Source of the DNA: CAJFUR01 sp904420575
GTDB lineage: Bacteria > Actinomycetota > Coriobacteriia > Coriobacteriales > Eggerthellaceae
Direction of reading: 5' to 3'
NCBI GenBank assembly: GCA_965119745.1
Contig: OZ221973.1
Location: 2,976,001-3,040,000, forward strand
Length of the DNA stretch: 64,000 nucleotides
Positions 50,024 to 58,272 of this stretch are shown in pieces. The translations under genes and the position numbers were made by a program. The notes under the pieces were generated by a model, which had not been told where the DNA came from, made no database searches, and saw only the letters and a program-made list of their open reading frames with translations. How positions within the stretch are numbered: the stretch's first letter is position 1; every line of letters begins with the position of its first letter.

Positions 50024-51499
50024 CTACTTGCGCTTTCGGTCCTCCACCATGTTGATGAGGACCTGGTGCGAGCTGATGCCCAGCTTCTTGTAGATGTTGT
50101 AGATGTGGGAGCGGGCGGTGGAGTGGCTGACGACCAGTTCCTTCTCGATGAATTCCGCGTTGCGCCCCTTGGCCAGAAGGATGAACACCTCTGTCTCGCG
50201 AGGCGTCAGGCCATGCTCGAGCGCGACCTTCTTGCACGACTGCACGAAGAAGCCGTCCGACCCCCTGCCGGCAGGCACCACGCCGCCGGCGCCCAGGGAC
50301 GCGAAGTCGAACCTCCTCGTCTCCCCGAGGCTGAACAAGGCGAACGAGAGCAAGAGCAGGAAGCTCAACCCGACGAGCACCAGGTGCTCGCCGTCGCCCA
50401 GAGAAGGCTGGCGCATGAAGACGTACCAGCCGAGCACGGTGCCGACGAGCATGCCCAGCCAGGTCGGGATGCCGGTTTTCGCATACCGCCTGATGGCGTG
50501 CAGCCTGAACTCCTGGTTCATCTCGCTGGCCTCGCACCATTTCAGGACCATCGAGAACGCGTTGAGCGACGTGTTCAGCCCTGCGCAGACGACCAGCCCC
50601 GCCTCGTTGCACGAGGGGATCAGCAGCAAGGTGGCCACCACGAACGGCAGCGACAGCTGCTGCACCTGCCGGCTGGCGAGCAGCCGGTTGAGCGACCAGT
50701 GCTTCGCCATGATGGACAGCAGGGCGCCGAAGGCCCCGCAGGCGCCGACGACGAGGGCCGCCTTGAGGCCGTGGGCGACCGTCACGACGAGCACCATGCC
50801 GTACACGGCGCTATGACAGGCGGTCCAGAACATCTCGGGGCCCGTCTCGCGGAACGATCCGTCGTCGTCCTCGGCGACGGGGCCGTCCCACGGCACGCCC
50901 TTGACGAGCTGGTTGAAGATGGCCAGCTCGGCGACGATCACGATGGCCATGCCCACAAGCCCCAGCTGCTTGGGCTCGGCGGCGCACGTGGCCACGTAGA
51001 TCATGACGCTGAAGAAGGCGCTGAACGCCACGGTCAGCACGTTTTGCCGCAACGAGTTCTGACTCATGATCAGGCACCAGAGGAAGCCGGACGCCGCGAA
51101 GCTCACGCCCAGCATCGCCCAGGTGACCAGAGCGGCCATACCCAGGCCGAAGCCGAAACTCAGCGCCGCGGCCTTCGCGACGAAGGGAACGATGCCCAAC
51201 GCCACGGCCGGCACCAGCACCGAAGCGTAGTGCGACGCCACCCAGTCGGCCTTGACGTCGCCGACCACGTAGACCACGATGACGGCCAGGATGGACACGA
51301 TGCGCAGGACCACCGCGTATTCCTGGGTGTGGCCTAGCGCCAAAGGCAGCGCGATGCTGAGGCCGCAGTACGTCTGCAGCGCGAGAAAGCAGCTGAAGCC
51401 GGCAGCGACCAAAAGCGATCGGCCGCTCAGGAACTCCTCTTCCTGGAGTGTCGGCTTCTCGTCGGCGTCCCGCTCCATCGTTTTCGCCTGCACGGCCAT
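50024..51499 (-). CDS. LuxR-type regulator with an N-terminal polytopic membrane domain
   Basis: 491 residues. About 12 hydrophobic segments (~28-405) are followed by a LuxR/GerE helix-turn-helix (~430-491, HGLTPRETEVFILLAKGRNAEFIEKELVVSHSTARSHIYNIYKKLG). This membrane-bound one-component layout is a hallmark of Eggerthellaceae, where such genes sit beside molybdoenzymes and respond to their substrates. An acidic loop (EDDDGSFRETGPE) lies midway. ATG 51499 after AAAGGGG. Probable activator of the downstream cluster (inference). Confidence 0.92.
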   Translation of the reverse strand: MAVQAKTMERDADEKPTLQEEEFLSGRSLLVAAGFSCFLALQTYCGLSIALPLALGHTQEYAVVLRIVSILAVIVVYVVGDVKADWVASHYASVLVPAVALGIVPFVAKAAALSFGFGLGMAALVTWAMLGVSFAASGFLWCLIMSQNSLRQNVLTVAFSAFFSVMIYVATCAAEPKQLGLVGMAIVIVAELAIFNQLVKGVPWDGPVAEDDDGSFRETGPEMFWTACHSAVYGMVLVVTVAHGLKAALVVGACGAFGALLSIMAKHWSLNRLLASRQVQQLSLPFVVATLLLIPSCNEAGLVVCAGLNTSLNAFSMVLKWCEASEMNQEFRLHAIRRYAKTGIPTWLGMLVGTVLGWYVFMRQPSLGDGEHLVLVGLSFLLLLSFALFSLGETRRFDFASLGAGGVVPAGRGSDGFFVQSCKKVALEHGLTPRETEVFILLAKGRNAEFIEKELVVSHSTARSHIYNIYKKLGISSHQVLINMVEDRKRK

Positions 51500-51912
51500 C
51501 GCCCCTTTCGGGAGCGCCCTTCAGGCCCTGCGGGACGGCGGGCCCTGCCGTTCGCCGGCCCGCGTGCCACCCGCCTTGGACGACCGACGCCCCCCGATCG
51601 CTCGTTTTGTTTCTGATAGCATACCGGTCATTGTAATACGGGAACACTCTCTGCGTCATCGCAATGTCGGATATCGACAACAAAACAGGACGCAGGGAAC
51701 GACGGGGCGTTTCCGTTGCGAGCGGCGAAGGAGCCTTCCGTCGCATGCGCAGGGCGGCGCGGAAAAGAATGGAGGCACGCCGCGCAGCGGCTCTGCGCCG
51801 ACGGCGAGCCCGCGGATCGGTGGGGCATGTGCAGGCAAGCGAAAGCACCCCGACGGGCCGGGGCGCTTTCGCATTGCGAAGGGAACCTGAGTGCGGCCGA
51901 GGCCTGGAGGCC
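51500..51912. other. Intergenic region between the SSS symporter and luxR
   Basis: 413 bases, both neighbours on the minus strand. It holds the SSS terminator (51839-51872) and an AT-richer patch near 51605-51660 that probably includes the luxR promoter, though no good -35/-10 pair was found. No gene. Confidence 0.5.
51839..51872 (-). terminator. Intrinsic terminator of the SSS symporter gene
   Basis: On the minus strand GCGAAAGC-G-CCCCG loops back to CGGGG-T-GCTTTCGC, followed by TTGC. The 13-bp stem with one mismatch lies 40 bases after the stop. Confidence 0.7.
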
Positions 51913-53427
51913 TTACGCCCCCGTCGGGGCCAGGTCCTCCGGATCGAGCACGTCGCCCCCCAGCTCGCGGCGCTTCGCGTCGGCGTCCAGCCGCGCGAGC
52001 TCCTCCCTGGAAAGGCCCTTCCAGTCAGGCTCGATGCCAGCGCGCTTCTCGGCCGCCTGCGCCACGAGGCCTGGCACCAGGTAGGCGACCCAGCAGGCGA
52101 TGGCGCCCCACAGGTTCACGCCGAGGAAGTTCGCGTACGAGCCGCCGCCGATGTTCATGAACCCAAGCGCGGCCGGGGCCACCGTGTCCACGATGCCCAG
52201 GACCATGCCGATCCAGAACGCCAGCTGGAAGCCCACCTTGGTGGGCTTCACCACGCCGTGCATGAGGAAGACGGGGCCGAGGCCCATGATCATCGTGCCC
52301 GAGATGGTGGTGGCTGCGATGATGTCGGCGCCCATGATCATGGGCAGGTTGCCCACGATGCCGAAGACGATCATGAAGACGATGCCGATGATGCGCGGGT
52401 TCATGCTGGGGGTCTTGCCCAGGATGCCCGGCAAATCGCGCGCCGTGAGCTTGGCGAGCGAGCTGAACGTGGAATCGAGCGTGGATCCGGCCGTGGCTAT
52501 CATGATGACGGCCATCATGAAGAACGCCACGATGCCCAGGCTCTGCGCCACCACGACCGGCGCGCTGGAGCCCGCCGTGCTCATGTCGTTCAGGTAGGCA
52601 TGCACGCCGATGAGCGAGAACAGCACGATGGCGAGGAAGCCCAAAAGGCCCGCCACGACGAAGCTGCGCAGCATCTTCTTCTCTTCGCAGATGAAGCCGC
52701 GGTCGGTGAGCACGGCGTCATGGAAGCCGTAGCTCAGGCATTGCAGGCCCGCTCCGATGATGAAGTCCACGCCGCCCTCGAGCGACCACACGCCGGACGT
52801 CACGTAGTCCACCGGGTTGTCCTGCGGCACGATCCACACGAGCACGCCGACGAGCAGCACGGCGAAGAGGATGGCCTGCGCCACGTCGGTGATGATGGAG
52901 CCGCGCATGCCGCCCCAGCAGCAGTACCCCACCGTGATGGCCGTGAACAGGAGCGCCGCCACGACGAACGGCGTCGAGCCCGACTCCCCGTAGTACGCGC
53001 CCACGACCGACGTGTTTGACCACACCTCGTTGAACAGGCGGACGAGGATGGCGGCCGAGAAGCAGAACGCGGCCAACACCCCGTAGTGCTCGGTGAGGAA
53101 GCCCACCATGCTGGTGGCCTTGAACTTGCGGCGCAGACGGTACAGCGCCCAGCCGGTCAGCGGGATGCACAGCCAGTACATGGCGTAGCCGATGCCGCCC
53201 ACGATGCCGAAGCTTGCGCCCATGTTCGCAGCGTTCGTGACCGACTTCGCGAAGATCCACGCGATGAAGATGGATGCGGTGATCATCCAGGGGTTGGCAG
53301 CGCGGCCCTGCCTGTCCTCGCCCTTGAAGAAGCCGCCTAGCGAGACGGTCTTCGGCGAGAGCAGGAACATGACCACGCCGTACACGACGAGGAATCCCCA
53401 GAAGAAGATCCCGGTTGTCGAATCCAT
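51913..53427 (-). CDS. Sodium:solute symporter (SSS) family transporter
   Basis: 504 residues, about 13 helices. VTNAANMGASFGIVGGIGYAMYW, YCCWGGMRGSIITDVAQ (the SSS signature) and AGSTLDSTFSSLAKLTARDL are clear. The C-terminus is charged and soluble (~450-504). ATG 53427 after AAGGAGCC; the upstream open frame is not needed. Substrate unknown. Its promoter carries the same composite operator as the metallophosphatase/radical SAM gene at 53821, so both are probably induced together. Confidence 0.92.
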   Translation of the reverse strand: MDSTTGIFFWGFLVVYGVVMFLLSPKTVSLGGFFKGEDRQGRAANPWMITASIFIAWIFAKSVTNAANMGASFGIVGGIGYAMYWLCIPLTGWALYRLRRKFKATSMVGFLTEHYGVLAAFCFSAAILVRLFNEVWSNTSVVGAYYGESGSTPFVVAALLFTAITVGYCCWGGMRGSIITDVAQAILFAVLLVGVLVWIVPQDNPVDYVTSGVWSLEGGVDFIIGAGLQCLSYGFHDAVLTDRGFICEEKKMLRSFVVAGLLGFLAIVLFSLIGVHAYLNDMSTAGSSAPVVVAQSLGIVAFFMMAVIMIATAGSTLDSTFSSLAKLTARDLPGILGKTPSMNPRIIGIVFMIVFGIVGNLPMIMGADIIAATTISGTMIMGLGPVFLMHGVVKPTKVGFQLAFWIGMVLGIVDTVAPAALGFMNIGGGSYANFLGVNLWGAIACWVAYLVPGLVAQAAEKRAGIEPDWKGLSREELARLDADAKRRELGGDVLDPEDLAPTGA

Positions 53428-53820
53428 GCGATACGGCTCCTTCCAATCGACGACAGTGCGCCAAGAAGCAAGGGTCACTGCACCCACCGGCCTCAAACGC
53501 ATGGGACGCCGAAACGTCCCATGCGTCCTGCCCACGCGCGCGCAATCAACATTGTTCCCTAGCAAGTATTGGATTATAGCTAATACTTGTTATATTCCAA
53601 TAGTTTTTTCGTTTTTTTCGAAAGTCGCCGCAAAGGATGCCCAAAGGATACGCGACAACCTGGAAGAGACGAAAGCGGCCCGGGATAGGTGCGAGTGGCG
53701 CGGGAGGGCGCATGGCGGCGCTCGCGAAACGAAGCGAGCCGATGCGGCCGCGCGCGACGGTCCGGACGCAACGGGAGCGGCCGCACGTGGCGGGACATGC
53801 GGGACGGACGCCGGCGCGCC
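53428..53820. other. Intergenic region upstream of the SSS gene
   Basis: 393 bases without a gene. It holds the SSS promoter and operator (53567-53602). A GC-rich portion nearer 53821 shows no clear terminator for the radical SAM gene. Confidence 0.5.
53567..53602 (-). promoter_or_regulatory. SSS promoter with composite TATTGG/CCAATA operator
   Basis: Minus strand: TTGGAA (53595-53600), 16 bases, perfect TATAAT (53573-53578). Plus-strand view: TATTGG-7 nt-CTAATA (53567-53585), then 11 bases, then CCAATA (53597-53602). The same arrangement occurs at 55869-55904. Confidence 0.85.
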
Positions 53821-55833
53821 CTACCCCTGCACGATGGTGCCGCCGCAGCTGGAGCCGCTGCCAGCCGTACAGGCATAGCAGTGGTTGCGGAAGCGGATCG
53901 CGCGCGCAAGCGGCAGTGTCGGGTCGGCGGCGTAGTCGAAGATCGTGCGGTCGCCGCCGTCCTCGCGACGTGTGGGCAGACCGAGGGCCTGGTTGAAGTC
54001 GCAGTCGTACACGCGCCCGTCCCAGCCCACGGACAGCTGGCCGCGGCACATCATGCCGGCACACGCCTCCTGGTTGAAGCCGTCGATGAGCAGGTCGAGG
54101 TACGGGTCGAATTCGCCCGTGTCGACGAGGTGCGCCCCGTAGCGGCCGATGGGGTTGTTGGCCACCGCGAACAGATGGTCGAACGACACGCCCAGTTCGG
54201 CCAGGCGGCGCCGGTACAGATCCTCCAGCTCGTCCTGGTCGGGCGGCAGCACAGGCCACTGGGGATTGAACACGAGGTCGAGCACGTGCGCGCCGTCGCG
54301 GCCGTAGCCGCGGGCGTTGAGCTCGCGCAACACCGCGAGGGAGGGATCGAACGTCGCGTTGCCGCGCTGTTGCTCGGCCTGCGCGGCGTGGACGTTCGGC
54401 AGCGAGGCCACCACTTCCACGCCCAGCTCGGCGTAGCGGTCGACGAGCGGGGCGTAGGACGGGTCGCGCAGGATGACGAGGTTCGTGCGCACCATGACGC
54501 GCGCGACCCGGGAAGCCTGTTCGATGAACCAGGCGAAGTGCGGGTTCATCTCGGGCGCGCCGCCCGTCACGTCCACCGTCTCGATGCCGGGCCGCGCCGC
54601 CACCGCGAGCACGGCCTCGAACGTGGCGCGGTCCATGGCCTCCGTGCGGTGTGGGCCCGCCTCCACATGGCAGTGCGCGCAGGCCAGGTTGCAGCGTGCG
54701 CCGACGTTGACCTGGATCGTCGAAGGCTCGTCGACCGTGCGCAGGCAGGCATCGTCGTCCATGACGTCCTCGAAGTACACGAGCTTCGCGAGCGCCAGCT
54801 CGACGTCCTCCTTCGTCGCGCGCGCACGCCGCGGCGGCGCCTCGACGCGTGCCGCCGGCCCGCGCGTGAAGCCCCCGAGCAGCGAATCCTCCAAGCGGTC
54901 GTCCGGGCCGTCCACGATGCGGGACCGGTACGACACGGCCGCAGGGCTCGTCGCCTCCCAAAGCCCGTCGAACCAGGCGAGGAAGGCGTCGTGGTCGTAG
55001 CGCAGCGGCACGGCCTCCACGTGCACGCCGTCTCGTTCGGCGCCGAACAGCGCGTCGGGATGGGGCGTGGCCGCCACGCGCACGACCAGGCCGAAGCGCT
55101 GCCCGGCGAAGTTCGGCAGCCCCGCCGCCCCGTTGTTCACCACGAGCCCGCGTGCGAGCGAGAGCGCCGCGGGCGCGCACGTGTGCGTGGTGGCGAGCAC
55201 GTCAACGCCGTTGTCCGCCATCCAGCAGTCGAGCTCGTCCTGGCGCAGCACGTCCTGCAAAGACTCGCGCGAGCAGGCCCAGCCGCCGACAAGCTGCTCG
55301 TCGCCGTGCGTGACGGCCACCTTCTTGCCGGCCACCCGCACGGTCGCGGTGGCCGGGCGACCGACGAGCAGTCCTTTGAGCTCTGGATGGGCATCGACGG
55401 CCTCGGACAGTTTCTTGTGGATGCGGTTCGAGCGGCTCACCGCGTCGTCGCCCGTGCAGTCGGGATAGGCGCAGCCGCAGCCCACGCCCACGTCCACCTG
55501 GCGGCGCAGTTCGGCCTCCACGTTGCCCACGAGCGGCGTGTAGTGCGCCATGCGGCGCTCGAGCGCGGCGAAGTTCTCGGCCGTCTTGTCGAACCAGTGC
55601 GCATCGCCGTTCAGAACGACGCGCACCGATCCCCGCTCCTGCCCAACCAGCGCGTCCAGCGCATCGAGCGCGAAGGGATTGCCGTACAGCCCGCCCACGA
55701 CGTAGAGCACGTCGCACGCGTCCGCCGGCTCGCCGGCGAATGCGTCGGCGGGAATGCGGTAGTCCACGGGACAGACGCGGCCGGCGTCCTTGAACACCCG
55801 ACGCACCTGGCCGGGCATGGAGCATGACGACAT
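53821..55833 (-). CDS. Metallophosphoesterase fused to an ArsS-like radical SAM domain
   Basis: 670 residues. Residues 1-~330 are a calcineurin-like phosphatase: VVGGLYGN, LNGDAHWFD, VGNVE, VTHGDEQ and ATTHTC give the metal ligands. Residues ~350-670 are radical SAM: CNLACAHCHVEAG (SAM cluster), TGGAPEMNPHF, MMCRGQLSVGWDGRVYDCDFNQALGL, and the C-terminal CYACTAGSGSSCGG typical of ArsS/DUF3641. ArsS proteins act in arsenosugar formation and are often selenoproteins; this one uses Cys. ATG 55833. The fusion and the shared operator with an SSS importer suggest a dedicated pathway for an imported phosphorylated or metalloid-linked compound (inference). Confidence 0.85.
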   Translation of the reverse strand: MSSCSMPGQVRRVFKDAGRVCPVDYRIPADAFAGEPADACDVLYVVGGLYGNPFALDALDALVGQERGSVRVVLNGDAHWFDKTAENFAALERRMAHYTPLVGNVEAELRRQVDVGVGCGCAYPDCTGDDAVSRSNRIHKKLSEAVDAHPELKGLLVGRPATATVRVAGKKVAVTHGDEQLVGGWACSRESLQDVLRQDELDCWMADNGVDVLATTHTCAPAALSLARGLVVNNGAAGLPNFAGQRFGLVVRVAATPHPDALFGAERDGVHVEAVPLRYDHDAFLAWFDGLWEATSPAAVSYRSRIVDGPDDRLEDSLLGGFTRGPAARVEAPPRRARATKEDVELALAKLVYFEDVMDDDACLRTVDEPSTIQVNVGARCNLACAHCHVEAGPHRTEAMDRATFEAVLAVAARPGIETVDVTGGAPEMNPHFAWFIEQASRVARVMVRTNLVILRDPSYAPLVDRYAELGVEVVASLPNVHAAQAEQQRGNATFDPSLAVLRELNARGYGRDGAHVLDLVFNPQWPVLPPDQDELEDLYRRRLAELGVSFDHLFAVANNPIGRYGAHLVDTGEFDPYLDLLIDGFNQEACAGMMCRGQLSVGWDGRVYDCDFNQALGLPTRREDGGDRTIFDYAADPTLPLARAIRFRNHCYACTAGSGSSCGGTIVQG

Positions 55834-55868
55834 GGGGGCGCGACCTTTCTCACGACGAATTTCGTTGG

Positions 55869-55904
55869 TATTGGATTATAGCCAATAATCGTGGAATGCC
55901 AATA
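55869..55904 (-). promoter_or_regulatory. Promoter of the phosphatase-radical SAM gene with the shared operator
   Basis: Minus strand: TTGGCA (55897-55902), 16 bases, TATAAT (55875-55880). Plus-strand view: TATTGGATTATAGCCAATA (55869-55887), 11 bases, CCAATA. It matches the SSS operator base for base at 18 of 19 positions of the first part, with identical spacing. Confidence 0.85.
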
Positions 55905-56018
55905 CGTGAGCTGCCCCGGCGGGAGCGCCGTGGGAGGCGGGCGACGCGCCGGCGGAGCGGCGCGGCAGGGGATGCCTCCCGCAAAGAAAGCCTGTGGCCT
56001 TGGGGTCCTGGACCGGTC

Positions 56019-57029
56019 TCATACCAGCTTCGAGGCGTCCACCGCCACGATGTGGCCCTGCTCGTCCTCATAGAGGCACAAGGCGCCGTCGCGGCTGGAG
56101 TACAGGCTGCGGAACGTCGCGAACTTCTGCTTCGCCGGCGCCGGGGACGCATGTTCCTCCAGGTCGGCAGGCTCCGACGTGGCCTCGGGCGCGGGTTCGA
56201 CGGCCGGTTCGGGCACGGGCGTCGGCTCGGCGGCCGGTTCGGACGCCGGTTCGGGCGCGGGTTCCGCCACTGACGCACACGCACCCCTTGCCTCCGGCAC
56301 GGGTTCGGGCGCCGGCATCGGCATCGGCTCGACGGACGGTTCGGGCGCAGGCGTCGGCTCGGCGGCCGGCCCGGACACGGGAGCAGCCGCCTGCGGCTCC
56401 CGTTCCGCGGTCTCTTCAGGCTCCCATAGGACCCGCTCTGCCGCAGACTCATCTTCGGCGTCTCCGCAGCCCGCGTCCTCGGCAAGCGCGGCGTCGTTCT
56501 TGAGCAAGCCGTCGATGGCCGCAGGCGCCGGCTGCGACGGGTCGTCGAAGAAGGCGTCCAGCTCTTCGTCGAAGGTGCTGAGCGCGACCGAGGGCAACAC
56601 CGCCCGCACGTCTTCCGCGGTGGCGGATTCCGGCCCGCATGCAGTCGGGCCGCTGCTCGGTCCAGGGGCCGCCTCCCGCACCGCCATGTCTTCGGCATGC
56701 CCGTCGTGGCCGCCGCTCGACCGTTCCCGCTGCTCGATGAGAACAGCTTCGGCCAGGCCGCCTTCGATGACCTTCACACCGGACGCCATGGTGCCCGCGT
56801 TCGAAGGCACGGGATCGATGCCCAGCTTGACCTCGAGCGACAGGTTCGACTGAGCGATGGTCACCACTTCGCGCGCCAGGTCTCCTGCCTCTCCTTCGGA
56901 CTCGAGGTCCTGTAGGCGCTTGCCGATTTCCAGCACACGGCCCCACGACAGGGCATCGACGTCTTCTTTGAGCGATATGATCTTGTCGGCTTCGCGCACG
57001 ATGCGCTTTTCCGTGGTGTTTCCGAACAT
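56019..57029 (-). CDS. Pro/Glu/Ala-rich protein of unknown function
   Basis: 336 residues. An ordered N-terminus (~1-100: MFGNTTEKRIVREADKIISL...SWGRVLEIGKRLQDLESE...REVVTIAQSNLSLEVKLGID) precedes a long low-complexity part (~205-300) of EP/PAPEP repeats. A conserved-looking C-terminal cap follows (KFATFRSLYSSRDGALCLYE..., ~302-336). No signal peptide or membrane segment. The repeats resemble a flexible tether between two binding domains. ATG 57029 after GAGAAGG. 38 bases downstream of truA. I do not recognise the family. Confidence 0.7.
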   Translation of the reverse strand: MFGNTTEKRIVREADKIISLKEDVDALSWGRVLEIGKRLQDLESEGEAGDLAREVVTIAQSNLSLEVKLGIDPVPSNAGTMASGVKVIEGGLAEAVLIEQRERSSGGHDGHAEDMAVREAAPGPSSGPTACGPESATAEDVRAVLPSVALSTFDEELDAFFDDPSQPAPAAIDGLLKNDAALAEDAGCGDAEDESAAERVLWEPEETAEREPQAAAPVSGPAAEPTPAPEPSVEPMPMPAPEPVPEARGACASVAEPAPEPASEPAAEPTPVPEPAVEPAPEATSEPADLEEHASPAPAKQKFATFRSLYSSRDGALCLYEDEQGHIVAVDASKLV

Positions 57030-57067
57030 GAAAGGCCTTCTCGGGGAAAATAGGCTTGGTTTGCGTG

Positions 57068-57988
57068 TCAGTATATCACACGCCAAAACACGAGGCCTTG
57101 GGCGGGCGCGTTCTCGCCGGCGGCCTGCCGGTCGCACGCCTGCAGCACCTCTCTGACCCAGTCGGGTTCGCGCTGCCCCTTCCCCACCATGACGAGCGTG
57201 CCCACCATCGTGCGCACCATGGAGTGCAGAAACGCATTCCCGACCACCTTTATGGCCAGGATGTTCTCGCCCATCACGGTTTCCGGGTGGAACGATATCT
57301 CGCGCACGTTGCGATGGGTCGGCTTGCCTTCGGCCGAGGCGGCCAGACAGAAGCTCTTGAAGTCGTGCTCTCCGATGAGATGGCGCGCGCCCGCCTCCAT
57401 GGCGAACACGTCCAGGCCGCCAGGCACGAACCAGGAGAAGTCCTTCATGAAGATGGGGCTCGTGCTGTCGACGCACAGATGGTAATGGTATTCGCGCGCC
57501 TGGGCGTCGAAGCGGGCCGAAAAGCCCAAGGGCTTGGGCTCCACCTCGCGTACCGTGATGGCGTCGTGCGTGAGCGCGTTCAGCGAGCGGCGCAGGCTGG
57601 GAAGCGAGCGGCCCCGCAGGTCCACGTCGTCCACGTCGAAGCTCATCACCTGTCCCAAGGCATGCACGCCCGCGTCGGTGCGGCCGGCGCACGTGGTCTC
57701 GACGTCGCGCTTGAACAGCAGCGCCAGCGCCTGCTCTATCTCGCCCTGCACCGTGAGCTGGCCGGGCTGGCGGGCGAACCCGGAAAACGGCGCGCCGTTG
57801 TAGGACACGGTGAGCCCCAGCGTGTGGTTGCGCACCGGCGTGTCGCCCCGCAGGGCCGTGCGCCTGACGGAGCCTGTCGCGTCCTTGGGGGAGGACGGGG
57901 CAGAGACGCCCGCGGCCTCCATCGAGGAAGCCGCGCCCCGTGCAGGGACGGCCTCGTCTTTGGTCTGTGTCATGGTTTCCGTAGTCAT
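57068..57988 (-). CDS. truA: tRNA pseudouridine(38-40) synthase TruA
   Basis: 306 residues. Catalytic Asp in CAGRTDAGVHALGQV. LTVSYNGAPFSGFARQPG, YHYHLCVDSTSPIF, KPTHRNVREISF and GNAFLHSMVRTMVGTLV are all present. Residues 1-~53 are an Ala/Ser/Thr-rich extension absent from typical TruA (~250 residues). ATG 57988 is the tentative start; ATG 57973 with GGAAA is an alternative. Modifies anticodon-stem uridines. Confidence 0.93.
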   Translation of the reverse strand: MTTETMTQTKDEAVPARGAASSMEAAGVSAPSSPKDATGSVRRTALRGDTPVRNHTLGLTVSYNGAPFSGFARQPGQLTVQGEIEQALALLFKRDVETTCAGRTDAGVHALGQVMSFDVDDVDLRGRSLPSLRRSLNALTHDAITVREVEPKPLGFSARFDAQAREYHYHLCVDSTSPIFMKDFSWFVPGGLDVFAMEAGARHLIGEHDFKSFCLAASAEGKPTHRNVREISFHPETVMGENILAIKVVGNAFLHSMVRTMVGTLVMVGKGQREPDWVREVLQACDRQAAGENAPAQGLVFWRVIY

Positions 57989-58000
57989 AGGCGCTATCAT

Positions 58001-58034
58001 AAACGAAAGAGGTTCCGCCGCGAAGCGGAACCTC
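58001..58034 (-). terminator. Intrinsic terminator downstream of dnaE
   Basis: Minus strand: GAGGTTCCGC (58025-58034), six-base loop, GCGGAACCTC (58009-58018), then TTTCGTTT. Perfect 10-bp stem with a partial U-tract, lying between the repeat element and truA. Confidence 0.75.
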
Positions 58035-58120
58035 CCGATTTCCTCACCTCGTTTGCCAAACCGTTGCCGGCGCCTCGGAAAGACCCCTCCCCCAAAAAAA
58101 TCCCACCGGTTCGCCAGCAA

Positions 58121-58270
58121 GTCAGCGAGGGAAGCCGTGGTGCCGGAGATTCGTGGGATGGCGAAGGCGACGCGTACTTGGGTACGCGAGTCTTCGCAAT
58201 CGCGCGAAGATCCGGTGCCACGGCTTCCCGCAGCGTCGGCCCGCTCCGCCGGCTGGCCAGCCGGCGGAAC
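58121..58270. repeat. ~150-bp structured palindromic repeat, intergenic copy
   Basis: Starts GTCAGCGAGG; arms GAAGCCGTGG (58131-58140) and CCACGGCTTC (58219-58228) pair. Inner arms include CGCGTAC(TTGG)GTACGCG and GCGAAG/CTTCGC. It ends in the perfect palindrome core CCGGCTGGCCAGCCGG. Translated on the minus strand it reads VPPAGQPAERADAA, close to the recQ insertion. It abuts the dnaE stop (58273). Confidence 0.85.
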
Positions 58271-58272
58271 AC

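Noticed and set aside
57997..58272. 91-codon minus-strand frame between dnaE and truA
   Set aside because: It lies within the palindromic repeat and dnaE terminator, with no RBS; its peptide similarity to the RecQ insertion is in a different frame and reflects the repeat DNA.
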